Source: Mycobacterium sp. 4858 (GTDB taxonomy: Bacteria; Actinomycetota; Actinomycetes; Mycobacteriales; Mycobacteriaceae). From it: DNA of 64,000 bases. The notes beneath the pieces are model-generated. The model was not told where the DNA came from. It ran no database searches and saw only the letters and a list, made by a program, of their open reading frames with translations. Location: positions 868,001-932,000 of the forward strand of contig NZ_LT968776.1 of the NCBI RefSeq assembly GCF_900240975.1, given 5' to 3'. The position numbers and the translations under genes are program-made. Positions 20,237-28,664 of the stretch are shown here, piece by piece; position 1 is the first letter of the stretch; each line of letters starts with the position of its first letter.

Positions 20237-21643
20237 ATGGGTACGCGGGCCCGCAGGACACTGGGTCGAACGATGGCATTGTCGGCGGCCGCCCTCATGC
20301 TGTGGGCGGGTACGCCGGGCATGGCCGCCGCCGACAGCGGGCGTCCGCAACCCAAGCCGGAGGAACGGGCCGCGGCCCTGATTCGGCCGGCCATCATGTA
20401 CCTCGCCGGTGAAGGGTACGGCCTGGTCCGGCTGCCCAGCGGTGAGGTCCTGTCCCAGTTCGGGCGAGGTGCGAGCATGCCTTTCCTGGCCACCTGGAAC
20501 TGCACGGCTTTCGTCGTCAACCCCGACGGCTGGGTGGCGACGGCGGGTCACTGCGTCGACCCGGCGAGCGCCACGCAACTGATCCTCAAGCGCGCCGCCG
20601 ACGAATATCGCAGCGAGTTTCCGGACGCGCCCGAGTCCAGCGATCCGGCGACCACTGTGGAGTGGCTGCAGAAGAACGCCAGGGTGGAAGGCGACACGCC
20701 CGGCCAAGGCCCCCACGTGGGCATCACGCTGATGTCCGGCAGCGGAACGAAACTCACCGACAAGGTGGTGGCCAACGTCGTCGACTTCCGGCCGCTCGGG
20801 AAGGGCGACGCCGCACTTCTCAAGGTGGCCAAGGGCAACCTTCCGTCGTCCGAGCTCGACGTCGACGCCGACGTCACCATCGGTACGCCCGTTCTGGCGG
20901 TGGGCTTCCCCGAGAGCACCCAAACCGTCACCGGCGCTTCGCTCGACCCGACGTACAAGAGCGGCAAGGTCAACAAGAAGACCATCGCGGGGTCGAACCC
21001 CGCGTACGAAATCGACGCCGCGATGACCGAAGGCATGAGCGGCGGCCCAACGATCGGGCTGAATGGCAAGGTGCTCGGCCTGAACAGCTTCGCGCCCGCA
21101 GGCGAGACGCAGCCGTTCAATTTCATCGCGCCGGCCGACGGCGTGGCCGCGATACTGGCGAGCAAGGGCGTCAAGCCGACGCTCGGACCCGCCGACCGGT
21201 CCTATCGCAAAGGGCTCGCCGACTTCTACGCGGGTCGCTACACCGCTGCGATCGACGAATTCGACCAGACGCTGGCCATGTCGCCCGGCTACCCCGGCCT
21301 CGACGACCTCCGGACCAACGCGGCCAACCTGCGCCAACAATACGGCGATTTCTCCTCGCTGAGCGGCCGAAACCTGTTGTGGTATCTCGTGGTCAGTGTG
21401 GTGGCGGTGCTGGGCCTGGGTGCCGGCCTGACGTTCCTGGGGCTCAGGACGCACCGCCGGATTCCGCCGGAACCCGACGTCCAACCCCTTCGCCTGATGC
21501 CCAGGCACGAGCTGGTCGCCGAGGAACCCCACTTCTGCGCTCATTGTGGGGCCGAACACCATCCGAGCGAACGGTTCTGCCCGAACTGCGGCAAACACAT
21601 CGAGGCCCCCACGGCGGCGCGGGGAACCGGGCTCATCTCCTGA
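20237..21643 (+). CDS. Secreted or membrane-anchored trypsin-like serine protease with C-terminal zinc ribbon
   Basis: 468 residues. A signal peptide (hydrophobic MALSAAALMLWAGTPGMAAA, AxA site about 33) precedes a trypsin/V8-like domain with WVATAGHCVDPA (catalytic His) and GMSGGPTIGLNGKVLGLN (catalytic Ser). A TPR-like helical hairpin follows (GLADFYAGRYTAAIDEFDQT), then one membrane helix (about 370-392, WYLVVSVVAVLGLGAGLTFL), then a C-terminal double-CxxC zinc ribbon (FCAHCGAEH, RFCPNCGK). The protease should face outside and the ribbon the cytoplasm. The ATG at 20237 (GGGAGAG upstream) is preferred over 20222. It probably shares the promoter at 19972. Confidence 0.88.
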   Translation: MGTRARRTLGRTMALSAAALMLWAGTPGMAAADSGRPQPKPEERAAALIRPAIMYLAGEGYGLVRLPSGEVLSQFGRGASMPFLATWNCTAFVVNPDGWVATAGHCVDPASATQLILKRAADEYRSEFPDAPESSDPATTVEWLQKNARVEGDTPGQGPHVGITLMSGSGTKLTDKVVANVVDFRPLGKGDAALLKVAKGNLPSSELDVDADVTIGTPVLAVGFPESTQTVTGASLDPTYKSGKVNKKTIAGSNPAYEIDAAMTEGMSGGPTIGLNGKVLGLNSFAPAGETQPFNFIAPADGVAAILASKGVKPTLGPADRSYRKGLADFYAGRYTAAIDEFDQTLAMSPGYPGLDDLRTNAANLRQQYGDFSSLSGRNLLWYLVVSVVAVLGLGAGLTFLGLRTHRRIPPEPDVQPLRLMPRHELVAEEPHFCAHCGAEHHPSERFCPNCGKHIEAPTAARGTGLIS

Positions 21644-21660
21644 CCGACGCGTACATCGCG

Positions 21661-22065
21661 ATGAACGCCGCATTGTCAACCAGATTGGCGACCAGGTTCG
21701 ACGACGCGGTGCTGCGCACCCGAACGGCCCTGGCGCAGAACGGGTTCGGCGCCCTGACCGAAATCGACGTCAGGGCGACGCTGCGCGATCAGGTCGGGGT
21801 GGACATGGAGGACTACCGGATCCTGGGCGCGTGCAATCCGGCCGTGGCGCATCGAGCCATCAGTGTGGATCGCGAGATCGGACTCATACTGCCGTGCAAC
21901 GTGCTGGTGCGCGGCGACCCGGGCGCCGCGGGAGTGGTGATCGTCGAGGCGATGGATCCCGGGCTCCTGATCGGGGTCACCGGCGAGCCGGCGCTCATCG
22001 CCCTCGCCGCCGAACTCAGCGCGAACCTGCGCGCCGCGATCGCCTCGCTGACCGAAAGCCGTTGA
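21661..22065 (+). CDS. DUF302 protein
   Basis: A 134-residue protein: LSTRLATRFDDAVLRTRTAL, GFGALTEIDVRATLRDQVGV, YRILGACNPAVAHRAISVD, IGLILPCNVLVRG. This is the DUF302 fold, small putative heme- or metabolite-binding proteins often found near redox genes. The ATG at 21661 has no strong ribosome site, and it follows the protease by 17 bp, so it is likely co-transcribed. Its last 50 bp overlap, on the opposite strand, the end of the hydrogenase endopeptidase gene. Confidence 0.83.
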   Translation: MNAALSTRLATRFDDAVLRTRTALAQNGFGALTEIDVRATLRDQVGVDMEDYRILGACNPAVAHRAISVDREIGLILPCNVLVRGDPGAAGVVIVEAMDPGLLIGVTGEPALIALAAELSANLRAAIASLTESR

Positions 22066-22516
22066 TCTCGGCGGCCACCATGTCGACCAACGCCGGCACG
22101 GCCGCGGCGACCCGCGGGGTCAGCCCGGTGCCCGGGCCGGTGTCCGCGGCCTCTACGGCGAAGACCACCACCGCGTCGGGCACCCGTCCGAGCGCCCGGC
22201 CCAACGCGTGGGTGCGGCCGACGTCGACGCGGTGCGAGCTCAATCCGTCGGGCTGGTCGGGCAATCCGGTCGGGTCATAGCGATGGATGCGGCCCGGCGT
22301 GGCTTTGTCGGCGACCGCCGCGTCGATGACCACGGCCAGCCCCGCGCCCGTCCAGGCCTCGAGAAGACCGGTCGGCTCCGCGATGCCGGTTGTCACAACG
22401 ACGTTCGGCCAAGCGAGGTCGCCGAGCGCGGTGGCGGCGGCGACACCGACGCCGTCGTCGCGCCGGTAGCAGTTGCCGAGCCCGATCACGGCGACCGGTC
22501 GGTCATCGTCGCTCAC
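22016..22516 (-). CDS. [NiFe] hydrogenase maturation endopeptidase (HybD/HycI family)
   Basis: A 166-residue protease that trims the C-terminal tail of the hydrogenase large subunit after nickel insertion. The N-terminal VAVIGLGNCYRRDDGVGVAA carries the family's GxGNxxxxDDG nickel-binding motif, and VVIDAAVADKATPG carries a second conserved Asp. The GTG at 22516 overlaps the large-subunit stop (GTGA), so it is translationally coupled and last in the hydrogenase operon. The large subunit ends with a nine-residue tail after its final His, which is the expected substrate. Confidence 0.9.
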   Translation of the reverse strand: MSDDDRPVAVIGLGNCYRRDDGVGVAAATALGDLAWPNVVVTTGIAEPTGLLEAWTGAGLAVVIDAAVADKATPGRIHRYDPTGLPDQPDGLSSHRVDVGRTHALGRALGRVPDAVVVFAVEAADTGPGTGLTPRVAAAVPALVDMVAAEINGFRSARRSRRAGSR

Positions 22517-23805
22517 TGCCGCTGCACCGTCAGGGTCAGGAAGTGCGCCGAGCAGGAAATGCAGGGATCGTAACTGCGGATCACCCGCTCGCACAGGGAA
22601 GTCAGCGCGGCGTCATCGAGGGTGAGGTTGTCGGACACCACCCGGGCAAGATCCGCTTCGATGGCGGCCTGGTTCTGCGACGTGGGCGGGATGATCTCCG
22701 CCGCGGAGACCAGCCCGGCGTGATCGATGTCGTAGCGGTGATACAGCAGGCCGCGGGGCGCCTCGCTGACGCCGTGCCCGGTTCCCGGCCGGGCCGGGAC
22801 GTCGACGAAAGGCCGTGGCGGCCGCTCGTATTCGTCGATGATGCGCAGCGCCTCCTCGATCGCGTAGACGACCTCGACGGCACGAACGATGATGCTGCGG
22901 AACGGGTTTCGACATTCACCCGAGAGCCCGGCCGCCGCGGCCGCCTGGGCCGCGATCGGTGAAAGCGCCGACGAGTTCAGGCTGTAGCGCGCCAAGGGGC
23001 CGGTGATGTAGCGGCCGCCGTCCAGTGTCGCGTGCAGGGCGGTGGAGTGGGGCACCTGGGACTCACGCACGTGCTCGGTGAAATCGGTCACGGGAAACGG
23101 CTCCCCGGCGCTGCGCGCGATGACGCCGTTCTCGATCGGATACCGGCCGCTGCGGCTCAGCGCCAACATCTCATGGTCGAGCTCGAGGTCGGGAAAGTCG
23201 AAACCGGCCACCCACTCGACCGTCGCGACCGCGTCGTCCAGCGCGCCGCGCAACTGCTCGGCGACGGGGGCGAACTGCGACCGGCTGGGCACCGAGTAGA
23301 ACCCGCCCAGGCGCACGTTGATCGGGTGTATCGACCGCCCGCCGACGAAGTCCATCAGCGCATTGCCCGCCTTCTTCAGTCGCAGGCCGCGTTCGACGAT
23401 CTCGCGCTCGTCGCGGGCCAGCGCGATCGCGTCGGGGTAGCCGAGGAAGTCGGGTGCGTGCAGCAGATAGATGTGCAGCATGTGGCTGTGGATCCATTCG
23501 CCGCAGTACAGCAGCCGGCGCAGCGCGACGAGCTCTGGATCCACCTCCACACCGCAGGCGCTCTCGATCGCGTTGCAGGCGCTCACCTGGTACGCGACCG
23601 GGCAGATTCCGCATACCCGGGCGGTGAGATCCGGCGGCTCGGTGTAGGCGCGCCCCCGAAGGAACGCTTCGAAAAATCGTGGCGGCTCGTAGATGTTCAA
23701 TTCGACGGTCTGCAGCGCGCCGTCCTTCAGCGTGACATGCAGCGCCCCTTCGCCTTCCACGCGGGTCAGGGTGCCGACGGACAGCGTGCGGGTCTCCGGG
23801 TTCAC
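22513..23805 (-). CDS. hyhL: [NiFe] hydrogenase large (alpha) subunit, group 3b type
   Basis: A 430-residue catalytic subunit. The nickel ligands are RVCGICP (C65, C68) and DPCISCSAH (C415, C418, His421), the latter followed by a cleavable tail. With the small, flavin and beta subunits it forms a cytoplasmic bidirectional NAD(P)-linked hydrogenase. M. smegmatis has the same complex (Hyh, MSMEG_3928-3931), used to dispose of reductant as H2 under hypoxia and DosR-dependent. The GTG at 23805 overlaps the small-subunit stop. Confidence 0.95.
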   Translation of the reverse strand: MNPETRTLSVGTLTRVEGEGALHVTLKDGALQTVELNIYEPPRFFEAFLRGRAYTEPPDLTARVCGICPVAYQVSACNAIESACGVEVDPELVALRRLLYCGEWIHSHMLHIYLLHAPDFLGYPDAIALARDEREIVERGLRLKKAGNALMDFVGGRSIHPINVRLGGFYSVPSRSQFAPVAEQLRGALDDAVATVEWVAGFDFPDLELDHEMLALSRSGRYPIENGVIARSAGEPFPVTDFTEHVRESQVPHSTALHATLDGGRYITGPLARYSLNSSALSPIAAQAAAAAGLSGECRNPFRSIIVRAVEVVYAIEEALRIIDEYERPPRPFVDVPARPGTGHGVSEAPRGLLYHRYDIDHAGLVSAAEIIPPTSQNQAAIEADLARVVSDNLTLDDAALTSLCERVIRSYDPCISCSAHFLTLTVQRQ

Positions 23806-24569
23806 GGCTTGCTCCGCGCACTGTCTCGTTCGGCGGCGAACTTCGCGACGTTGAACGTCGAGAACACCCGGTCGACATCACCGTCGGACATCCCGTCGCG
23901 GCGCAGCAGCGGAATCAGTGTTCCGATCTGCGGCGTCGCCGCCGGGCCGAAACAGCCGTAGCAGCCACGACGATGACTGGGGCACAACGCCCCACAGCCG
24001 GCGTGGGTGACCGGCCCCAGGCACGGGGTGCCGTCGGCAACCAGGACACACGTCACCCCGCGCATTTTGCACTCGGTGCACACCGTCTTGGCCGGCAGCC
24101 GCGGCTTGCGCCCGATCAGCAGCGCGGCGAGGGTATCCAGCAGCTGGCCGCGGTCGATCGGGCAGCCCTGCACCTGGTAATCGACCTTGACGTGCGCGGC
24201 CGCCGGGGTGGACGTCGCCAGCGTGTCGATGTAGTCGGGCCGAGCGTAGACGACGGAGGCGAACTCGTCGACGTCGGCGAAGTTGCGCAGCGCCTGCACT
24301 CCCCCGGCCGTCGCGCATGCGCCGATGGTGACCAGCACCTTGGATTGCTCGCGGATCTCGCGGATCCGTTGCGCGTCGTGATGGGTGGTGACGGACCCTT
24401 CGACCAGCGACACGTCGTAGGGTCCGCCGACCATCGAACTCGACGCCTCGGCGAAGGTGGCGATCTGCACCTGGTCGGCGAGGGTCAGCAGCTCGTCCTC
24501 GCAGTCGAGCAGCGTCAGCTGGCAACCGTCGCAGGACGCGAACTTCCACACGGCCAGAGTGGGGCCCAT
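23802..24569 (-). CDS. hyhS: [NiFe] hydrogenase small (delta) subunit
   Basis: A 255-residue iron-sulfur subunit. The proximal-cluster motif [16 protein letters not shown] (C13, C16) opens the protein, followed by [12 protein letters not shown] and VQGCPIDR; the C-terminal half has [11 protein letters not shown] and an extra cysteine cluster ([18 protein letters not shown]) typical of group 3 enzymes. There is no Tat signal, so it is cytoplasmic. The ATG at 24569 overlaps the last base of the gamma-subunit stop (TAATG), and its stop overlaps the large-subunit GTG. Confidence 0.94.
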   Translation of the reverse strand: MGPTLAVWKFASCDGCQLTLLDCEDELLTLADQVQIATFAEASSSMVGGPYDVSLVEGSVTTHHDAQRIREIREQSKVLVTIGACATAGGVQALRNFADVDEFASVVYARPDYIDTLATSTPAAAHVKVDYQVQGCPIDRGQLLDTLAALLIGRKPRLPAKTVCTECKMRGVTCVLVADGTPCLGPVTHAGCGALCPSHRRGCYGCFGPAATPQIGTLIPLLRRDGMSDGDVDRVFSTFNVAKFAAERDSARSKP

Positions 24570-25411
24570 TACAGCTCCTTGACTGCCAGTAGCGGACCGG
24601 CGACGTCGTAACCGACGACCGGCCCGTCGCGACACACCAGCAACTGGCCCAGCTGGCAGTGGCCGCACGTTCCGATCCCGCATTGCATGTTGCGTTCCAG
24701 CGATACCCGAATATCGTTGGCGGCCATGCCTTTGGCCAACAACGCCTCCGCGGCGAACCGCAGCATCGGCTCCGGGCCACACAGAAACGCGGTGGTGCGG
24801 CCGGGATTCAGCGCGAGCCGCTTCAGCGGCTCGGTGACCAGGCCGACTTCGCCGCGCCAGCCGTGGACCGGGACGTCGACCGTCAAGTGCAGTTCGATCT
24901 GCGGGTCGGCGGACCACTTCTCGAGCTGGGCGGCGAACACGAAGTCCTCGCGCGAGCGGGCGCCCGCGATCAGGGTCAGCGTGCCGTAGCGGGACCGGCC
25001 CGCCAGCGCACCCAGCACCGCCGGGCGCAGCGGGCACAATCCGACGCCGCCGGCGACCATGACCAGATCTCGCCCGGCGGCCTCCTCGAGCCCCCAGGTG
25101 GTGCCGAACGGGCCCCGCACCCCGATGACGGCACCCGGCTGCGCGTCGTGCAGGGCGCGGCTCACCGCCCCGACCGCGCGAATGGTGTGCGTGATCGAGC
25201 CGTCGGTGACCGTGGGGTCGCCGCTGATCGAGATCGCCGCCTCCCCGATGCCGAAGGCATACAGCATCATGAACTCCCCGGGCTGCGGCGTGCGCAGGAC
25301 TTCGCCGAGCGGGTCGAGGCACAGTGTCGCCGAATCGGGGCTTTCCACGACGCGGCTGCGTACCCGGTAGGGGTTGGGCGCCATCGAGGACGGTGGTGGG
25401 CCGTCAGTCAT
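24569..25411 (-). CDS. hyhG: Hydrogenase gamma subunit, FAD/NAD(P)-binding
   Basis: A 280-residue ferredoxin-NADP reductase-like diaphorase subunit. FAD-binding barrel elements include [20 protein letters not shown]; the NAD(P) fold has [16 protein letters not shown] and the C-terminal [11 protein letters not shown]. It closes with a [2Fe-2S] or related cysteine motif ([12 protein letters not shown] then VC). It passes electrons between NAD(P)H and the hydrogenase iron-sulfur clusters. The ATG at 25411 overlaps the end of the beta-subunit gene by 8 bp. Confidence 0.93.
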   Translation of the reverse strand: MTDGPPPSSMAPNPYRVRSRVVESPDSATLCLDPLGEVLRTPQPGEFMMLYAFGIGEAAISISGDPTVTDGSITHTIRAVGAVSRALHDAQPGAVIGVRGPFGTTWGLEEAAGRDLVMVAGGVGLCPLRPAVLGALAGRSRYGTLTLIAGARSREDFVFAAQLEKWSADPQIELHLTVDVPVHGWRGEVGLVTEPLKRLALNPGRTTAFLCGPEPMLRFAAEALLAKGMAANDIRVSLERNMQCGIGTCGHCQLGQLLVCRDGPVVGYDVAGPLLAVKEL

Positions 25412-26528
25412 CGCGGGCCATCTTGTTCATCTCTTCGGTGATGTCGATCCCGGTGGGGCACCAGGCAATACACCGCCCGCAGCCGACACAGCCGGACATG
25501 TCGAACTGGTCGTGCCAGGTGCCCAGTTTGTGGGTGATCCAGTGCCGGTATCGCGACTCCGGGGACTGGCGCACGCTGCCGCCGCCGTGCACGTAGGTGA
25601 AATCGAACTCGTAGCACGACGCCCAGTGCTGCCAGCGCTCGGCATGCTCGCCGGTCAGGTCGCTGACGTCTTCGGTGGTGGTGCAGTAGCAGGTGGGGCA
25701 CACCATCGTGCAGTTGCCGCACGTCAGGCAGCGACTGGCGACCTCCTCCCACTGCGGCGACTCGCGGTGTTCGATCAGCAGGTTGCGCAGGTCGGCGTCC
25801 GGCATCGCGCGGCCCATCCGGTGCGAAGCGGCCTGCACCGCGGCGTGCGCCGAATCGATCTCGGCGTCGTCGGCGACCCGATGGGGAACGGCCGCAAGGA
25901 CGTCGGCACCCTCGTCGGTGCCCACCTCGACCACGTAGGTCACACCATCGCCGTCGGGCCGCTCGGTCAGGGACAGGTCGTAGCCCGGTCCGGCCGCGGG
26001 GCCGGTGCCCATCGAGGCGCAGAAGCACAACCCACCCGGCTCCGTGCAATTCACCGCGACCACGAAGGCCTGCCGATGCCGGCGGACGAAGGAGTTGTCG
26101 GGGAACTGGCCGCGGCCGAGGACCCGGTCGAGCGTCGCGATCGCGGCCAGGTCACACCCACGCACTCCCAGGAACGCGTACCGCGGAACCTCCTCGTCGG
26201 AATCGGCGGTGCTGAACCCGTCCCGGCTGCCGGACCACAGCCGGCGCCGCGGGGGGTGCAGGAACTGCTTCCACGACTGGGGCCCCGACGAATGCCCGAA
26301 GGCCGCGTCGTCGTCGCGCCGGCGCACCCGGTAATGCCCCGGGGCCACGTCGACGCCCCACCCCCACGGCAGGTCCGCCGCGGAATCCAGTTCGTCGAGG
26401 ACGATGGCGTCATCCCGCAACGTCGGACCGACGACGCGGTATCCGCGCTCGATCAGCACCTCGACAAGGCGGTGCAGCCCGACGGTGTCCAACGATGCGG
26501 CATCGGAATGGTCGCCGTGTCCGCTCAT
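25404..26528 (-). CDS. hyhB: Hydrogenase beta subunit, 4Fe-4S dicluster protein
   Basis: If started at the ATG at 26528 this is a 374-residue iron-sulfur subunit of a group 3b hydrogenase. Its C-terminal half has two ferredoxin-like cluster motifs, CLTCGNCTMVCPTCYC and CVGCGRCIAWCPTGID; earlier it carries FLGVRGCDLAAIATLDRV, also family-typical. It joins the flavin subunit to the catalytic pair. The reading frame is open far upstream and continues without a stop into an Rv1733c-like membrane domain (26529-27158), so the real product may be a 584-residue fusion. The ATG at 26528 has only a weak ribosome site (GGCGGAT). First hydrogenase gene of the overlapping hyhBGSL-endopeptidase operon. Confidence 0.9.
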   Translation of the reverse strand: MSGHGDHSDAASLDTVGLHRLVEVLIERGYRVVGPTLRDDAIVLDELDSAADLPWGWGVDVAPGHYRVRRRDDDAAFGHSSGPQSWKQFLHPPRRRLWSGSRDGFSTADSDEEVPRYAFLGVRGCDLAAIATLDRVLGRGQFPDNSFVRRHRQAFVVAVNCTEPGGLCFCASMGTGPAAGPGYDLSLTERPDGDGVTYVVEVGTDEGADVLAAVPHRVADDAEIDSAHAAVQAASHRMGRAMPDADLRNLLIEHRESPQWEEVASRCLTCGNCTMVCPTCYCTTTEDVSDLTGEHAERWQHWASCYEFDFTYVHGGGSVRQSPESRYRHWITHKLGTWHDQFDMSGCVGCGRCIAWCPTGIDITEEMNKMARDD

Positions 26529-27158
26529 CGCCACATCATCCGCCAATTCGACTGTGCTGTATAGGGGTTGACAACGGGGCCATGGACTACCAGTGCCTAC
26601 CAGTGTCTTTGCGAACAGCTCGAGGTCACGTTCCCACAGGGCGTCGCGAGCCCGGTCCAGCCGCGACCGCACGACGGCGACGAGTGTCGCCATCACCATG
26701 GTCGCCGCTAGCGCGGTCACCATCGCCACGCCGACCGCCTCGCCCGCGGCGAGCCAGGTCGGGGTGGGCGCGACCACCGGAACACCGTCCCGGTCCACCC
26801 AGATCTCCACGGTTCCCCCCGCCTCGGCGCGCTCGGCGAGTTCCAGTGTCCCGCCACGCTCGCCGGTCGGGCCCGGCCACTTCGCCTGCACGACGGTCAG
26901 ACCCAGGTCCTCGGCCCTGGCCTCGACCACCCTTGCCATCACGCGGTGGCGTTCGTGCGCCTCCCTGGTGTACACCCGATCCCGCGCCTCGTAGGTCACC
27001 GCGCCGACCACACCGGCGACGGGGACGGCGATCAGGGTCACGACCAGCGCGACCAGAACGACCAGGGCCTCGATGCGGTCCGTCCGGCGCAGCAACGGGT
27101 TACGACCGAAAAGCCGGGCGACCCGCCAGCGGCGCGGGTCCAAGGTGAACGTGTCCAT
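26529..27158 (-). CDS. Rv1733c-like membrane domain, in frame with hyhB and without its own stop
   Basis: From the ATG at 27158 the frame encodes about 185 residues like Rv1733c, a DosR-regulated two-helix membrane protein. It shows a FGRNPLLRRTDRIEALVVLV start, a first membrane helix (about 30-55), an extracytoplasmic loop with GGTVEIWVDRDGVPV, a second helix (VGVAMVTALAATMVMATLVA) and RARDALWERDLELF at the end. Rv1733c stops soon after this point. Here about 24 more codons with atypical, A/T-richer codon use lead straight into HyhB. The product may be a fusion that anchors the hydrogenase, or a gene whose stop was lost. A direct repeat CACTGGTAG (twice within 26600-26616 region) lies at the junction. 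Confidence 0.7.
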
Positions 27159-27200
27159 GATGTCCTCTGCGCCGCAACCGTTTTGAGTGATTTCGCCGTC

Positions 27201-28199
27201 TCAGTGGACGACCTGATGTTCGTGATCGACCGCCCACTCGACGAAGTCCGACAGCTCGCGCCGCGGTGTCGCCGGTAAGGGGTCGGCGTTGATCGGCGCC
27301 CAGCCCACCCGGAGCAGCATCTGCGGGTAGCTGCTGTCGCCGAAGATGTCGGACTGGACCGCCGCGCGCGTTTCGGGCGTCTCCAACGGTTCGGTCACCG
27401 GGCAGCTGGCCAGCCCCAGCGACGTCGCGGTGAGGAGTACGACGCTGGTGGCCTCGCCGGCCCGCAGCTGGGCCAGGCGGTCATCGTTGCGGGTGCCCAG
27501 GGCAAGGACGACGGCGTTGTCGTCGGCCGAGGACGAGTCCGGCGGCATGGCCAATACCGCCCCGGCGAAGAACCGGCCCGGAATCTTCGCTGCCGGATCG
27601 GGCACCGGCGTGTTGCGCGCGGGGACGCCGGCCACCGACGCGTAACGCCCACTCCATGTCGTGAGCTCGGCAAGGTAGTCCTGGCTCAAGTGATCCCGGA
27701 CGGATTGGGCGACGATGTTGCGCAGATTGTCGAGGTCTTCGACTTGGCACAGGGTCACGCCGCTTCGCGCCGCCCGCGCCGCCATCAGGGCGACATCGCC
27801 CACTGGCACCGGCCACGAGCTGTAGTAGCGGCGGTCGGTCCGGCGCCGCGGTATCGCGGCGGCCAGCGCGATGTCGACGGTATCCGCGCGGTGTGGCGAG
27901 AGTTCGATGGCCGCCAGGTGGCTGGGGTCGGCGGGATTGGGGAGCCGGGTCACCTTGGAAAGCCACCCGACCGCCGCGAGCGCGACGACGCAGTGATGCA
28001 GCGCCGCACCGCAACTCAGCATGAGGTCCCGGCCGTCCGGGTCGGTGTTGGGCAGCTGCCGGCTCGCGTCCGAATAAAGATGCAGACTCGCCGCGTCCAC
28101 GCGCCACCGCCACGGTTGGGTGTTGTGCACCGAGGGTGCCCGGGATGCCAAACTCAAGACCGTCCGGACCGTGCCGGCATCCGGAAAGCGGGTGTTCAT
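27201..28199 (-). CDS. Acg-family nitroreductase-like protein, third copy (Rv3127-like)
   Basis: A 332-residue Acg-family protein: VLSLASRAPSVHNTQPWRW near the start, LMLSCGAALHHCVVALAAVG, and a C-terminal block ATPRRELSDFVEWAVDHEHQ. It is somewhat diverged from the two others in the window and closer in style to Rv3127. The ATG at 28199 leads an apparent unit with the Rv1733c-like/hydrogenase genes, which begin 42 bp downstream. A DosR-like box lies 89-102 bp upstream and may serve the whole run. Confidence 0.9.
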   Translation of the reverse strand: MNTRFPDAGTVRTVLSLASRAPSVHNTQPWRWRVDAASLHLYSDASRQLPNTDPDGRDLMLSCGAALHHCVVALAAVGWLSKVTRLPNPADPSHLAAIELSPHRADTVDIALAAAIPRRRTDRRYYSSWPVPVGDVALMAARAARSGVTLCQVEDLDNLRNIVAQSVRDHLSQDYLAELTTWSGRYASVAGVPARNTPVPDPAAKIPGRFFAGAVLAMPPDSSSADDNAVVLALGTRNDDRLAQLRAGEATSVVLLTATSLGLASCPVTEPLETPETRAAVQSDIFGDSSYPQMLLRVGWAPINADPLPATPRRELSDFVEWAVDHEHQVVH

Positions 28200-28284
28200 G
28201 GCGGTCGTTCCCTTCGATATCGCTTCGTACTGTCTACGATTGCCGATTTGCTGCCCGCCCGGCGAGAGCAGGACGGCACTAGGC

Positions 28285-28304
28285 CGAGGGACTTTGGGCC
28301 AATC
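28285..28304 (-). promoter_or_regulatory. DosR-like box before the third Acg gene
   Basis: GGGACTTTGGGCCA (28288-28301, plus reading) has both half-sites. It sits 89-102 bp before the ATG at 28199, in the gap after the small gene that ends at 28311. It is the best candidate for control of the hydrogenase run, which has no convincing box of its own. Confidence 0.65.
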
Positions 28305-28310
28305 CCCTCG

Positions 28311-28577
28311 CTACGCGGCCGCCGAGATCACCACGTCGACGGACAGCTGATCGCCGATGGCATAGGCGACTGCCCAGTCACCCACGCACGCCGCCCGTGC
28401 CAGCTCGTCGACCAGGGGGCTGTGGGCGCCGAGCTCCGCCAGCCATGCCGTCACGAGGGGGGCGATCTCGTGGCCCGGCACCCGGACGGTGCGCCCGCAG
28501 TGCAGGCGATCGGTAACCCGGAACATCGTCGCGGTCGGCAGGGGCCGCAGGTGGTGGCGTCGTGTGGTGAATCTCAT
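28311..28577 (-). CDS. Small hypothetical protein (88 aa)
   Basis: An 88-residue protein, MRFTTRRHHLRPLPTATMFR..., with a conserved-looking middle (VPGHEIAPLVTAWLAELGAH) and a C-terminal VGDWAVAYAIGDQLSVDVVI. The ATG at 28577 has a strong GAGGAGG site. I recognise no named domain; there are no cysteines pairs or membrane helices. A DosR-like box lies 128-141 bp upstream, inside the end of the antiporter gene, so it is probably another dormancy gene. Confidence 0.7.
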   Translation of the reverse strand: MRFTTRRHHLRPLPTATMFRVTDRLHCGRTVRVPGHEIAPLVTAWLAELGAHSPLVDELARAACVGDWAVAYAIGDQLSVDVVISAAA

Positions 28578-28664
28578 CACGGCCTCCTCGATCGAGCGTG
28601 GATTCCATCCGACCACTCAGCCGGTTGCGGCCACAGGGCCGAACGCAACCGGATGGCGAGTGCT

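Noticed and set aside
26575..26600. Possible DosR box (GGGGCCATGGACTACC) before hyhB
   Set aside because: Only one half-site fits; about half of the core positions mismatch, and it lies inside the open frame.
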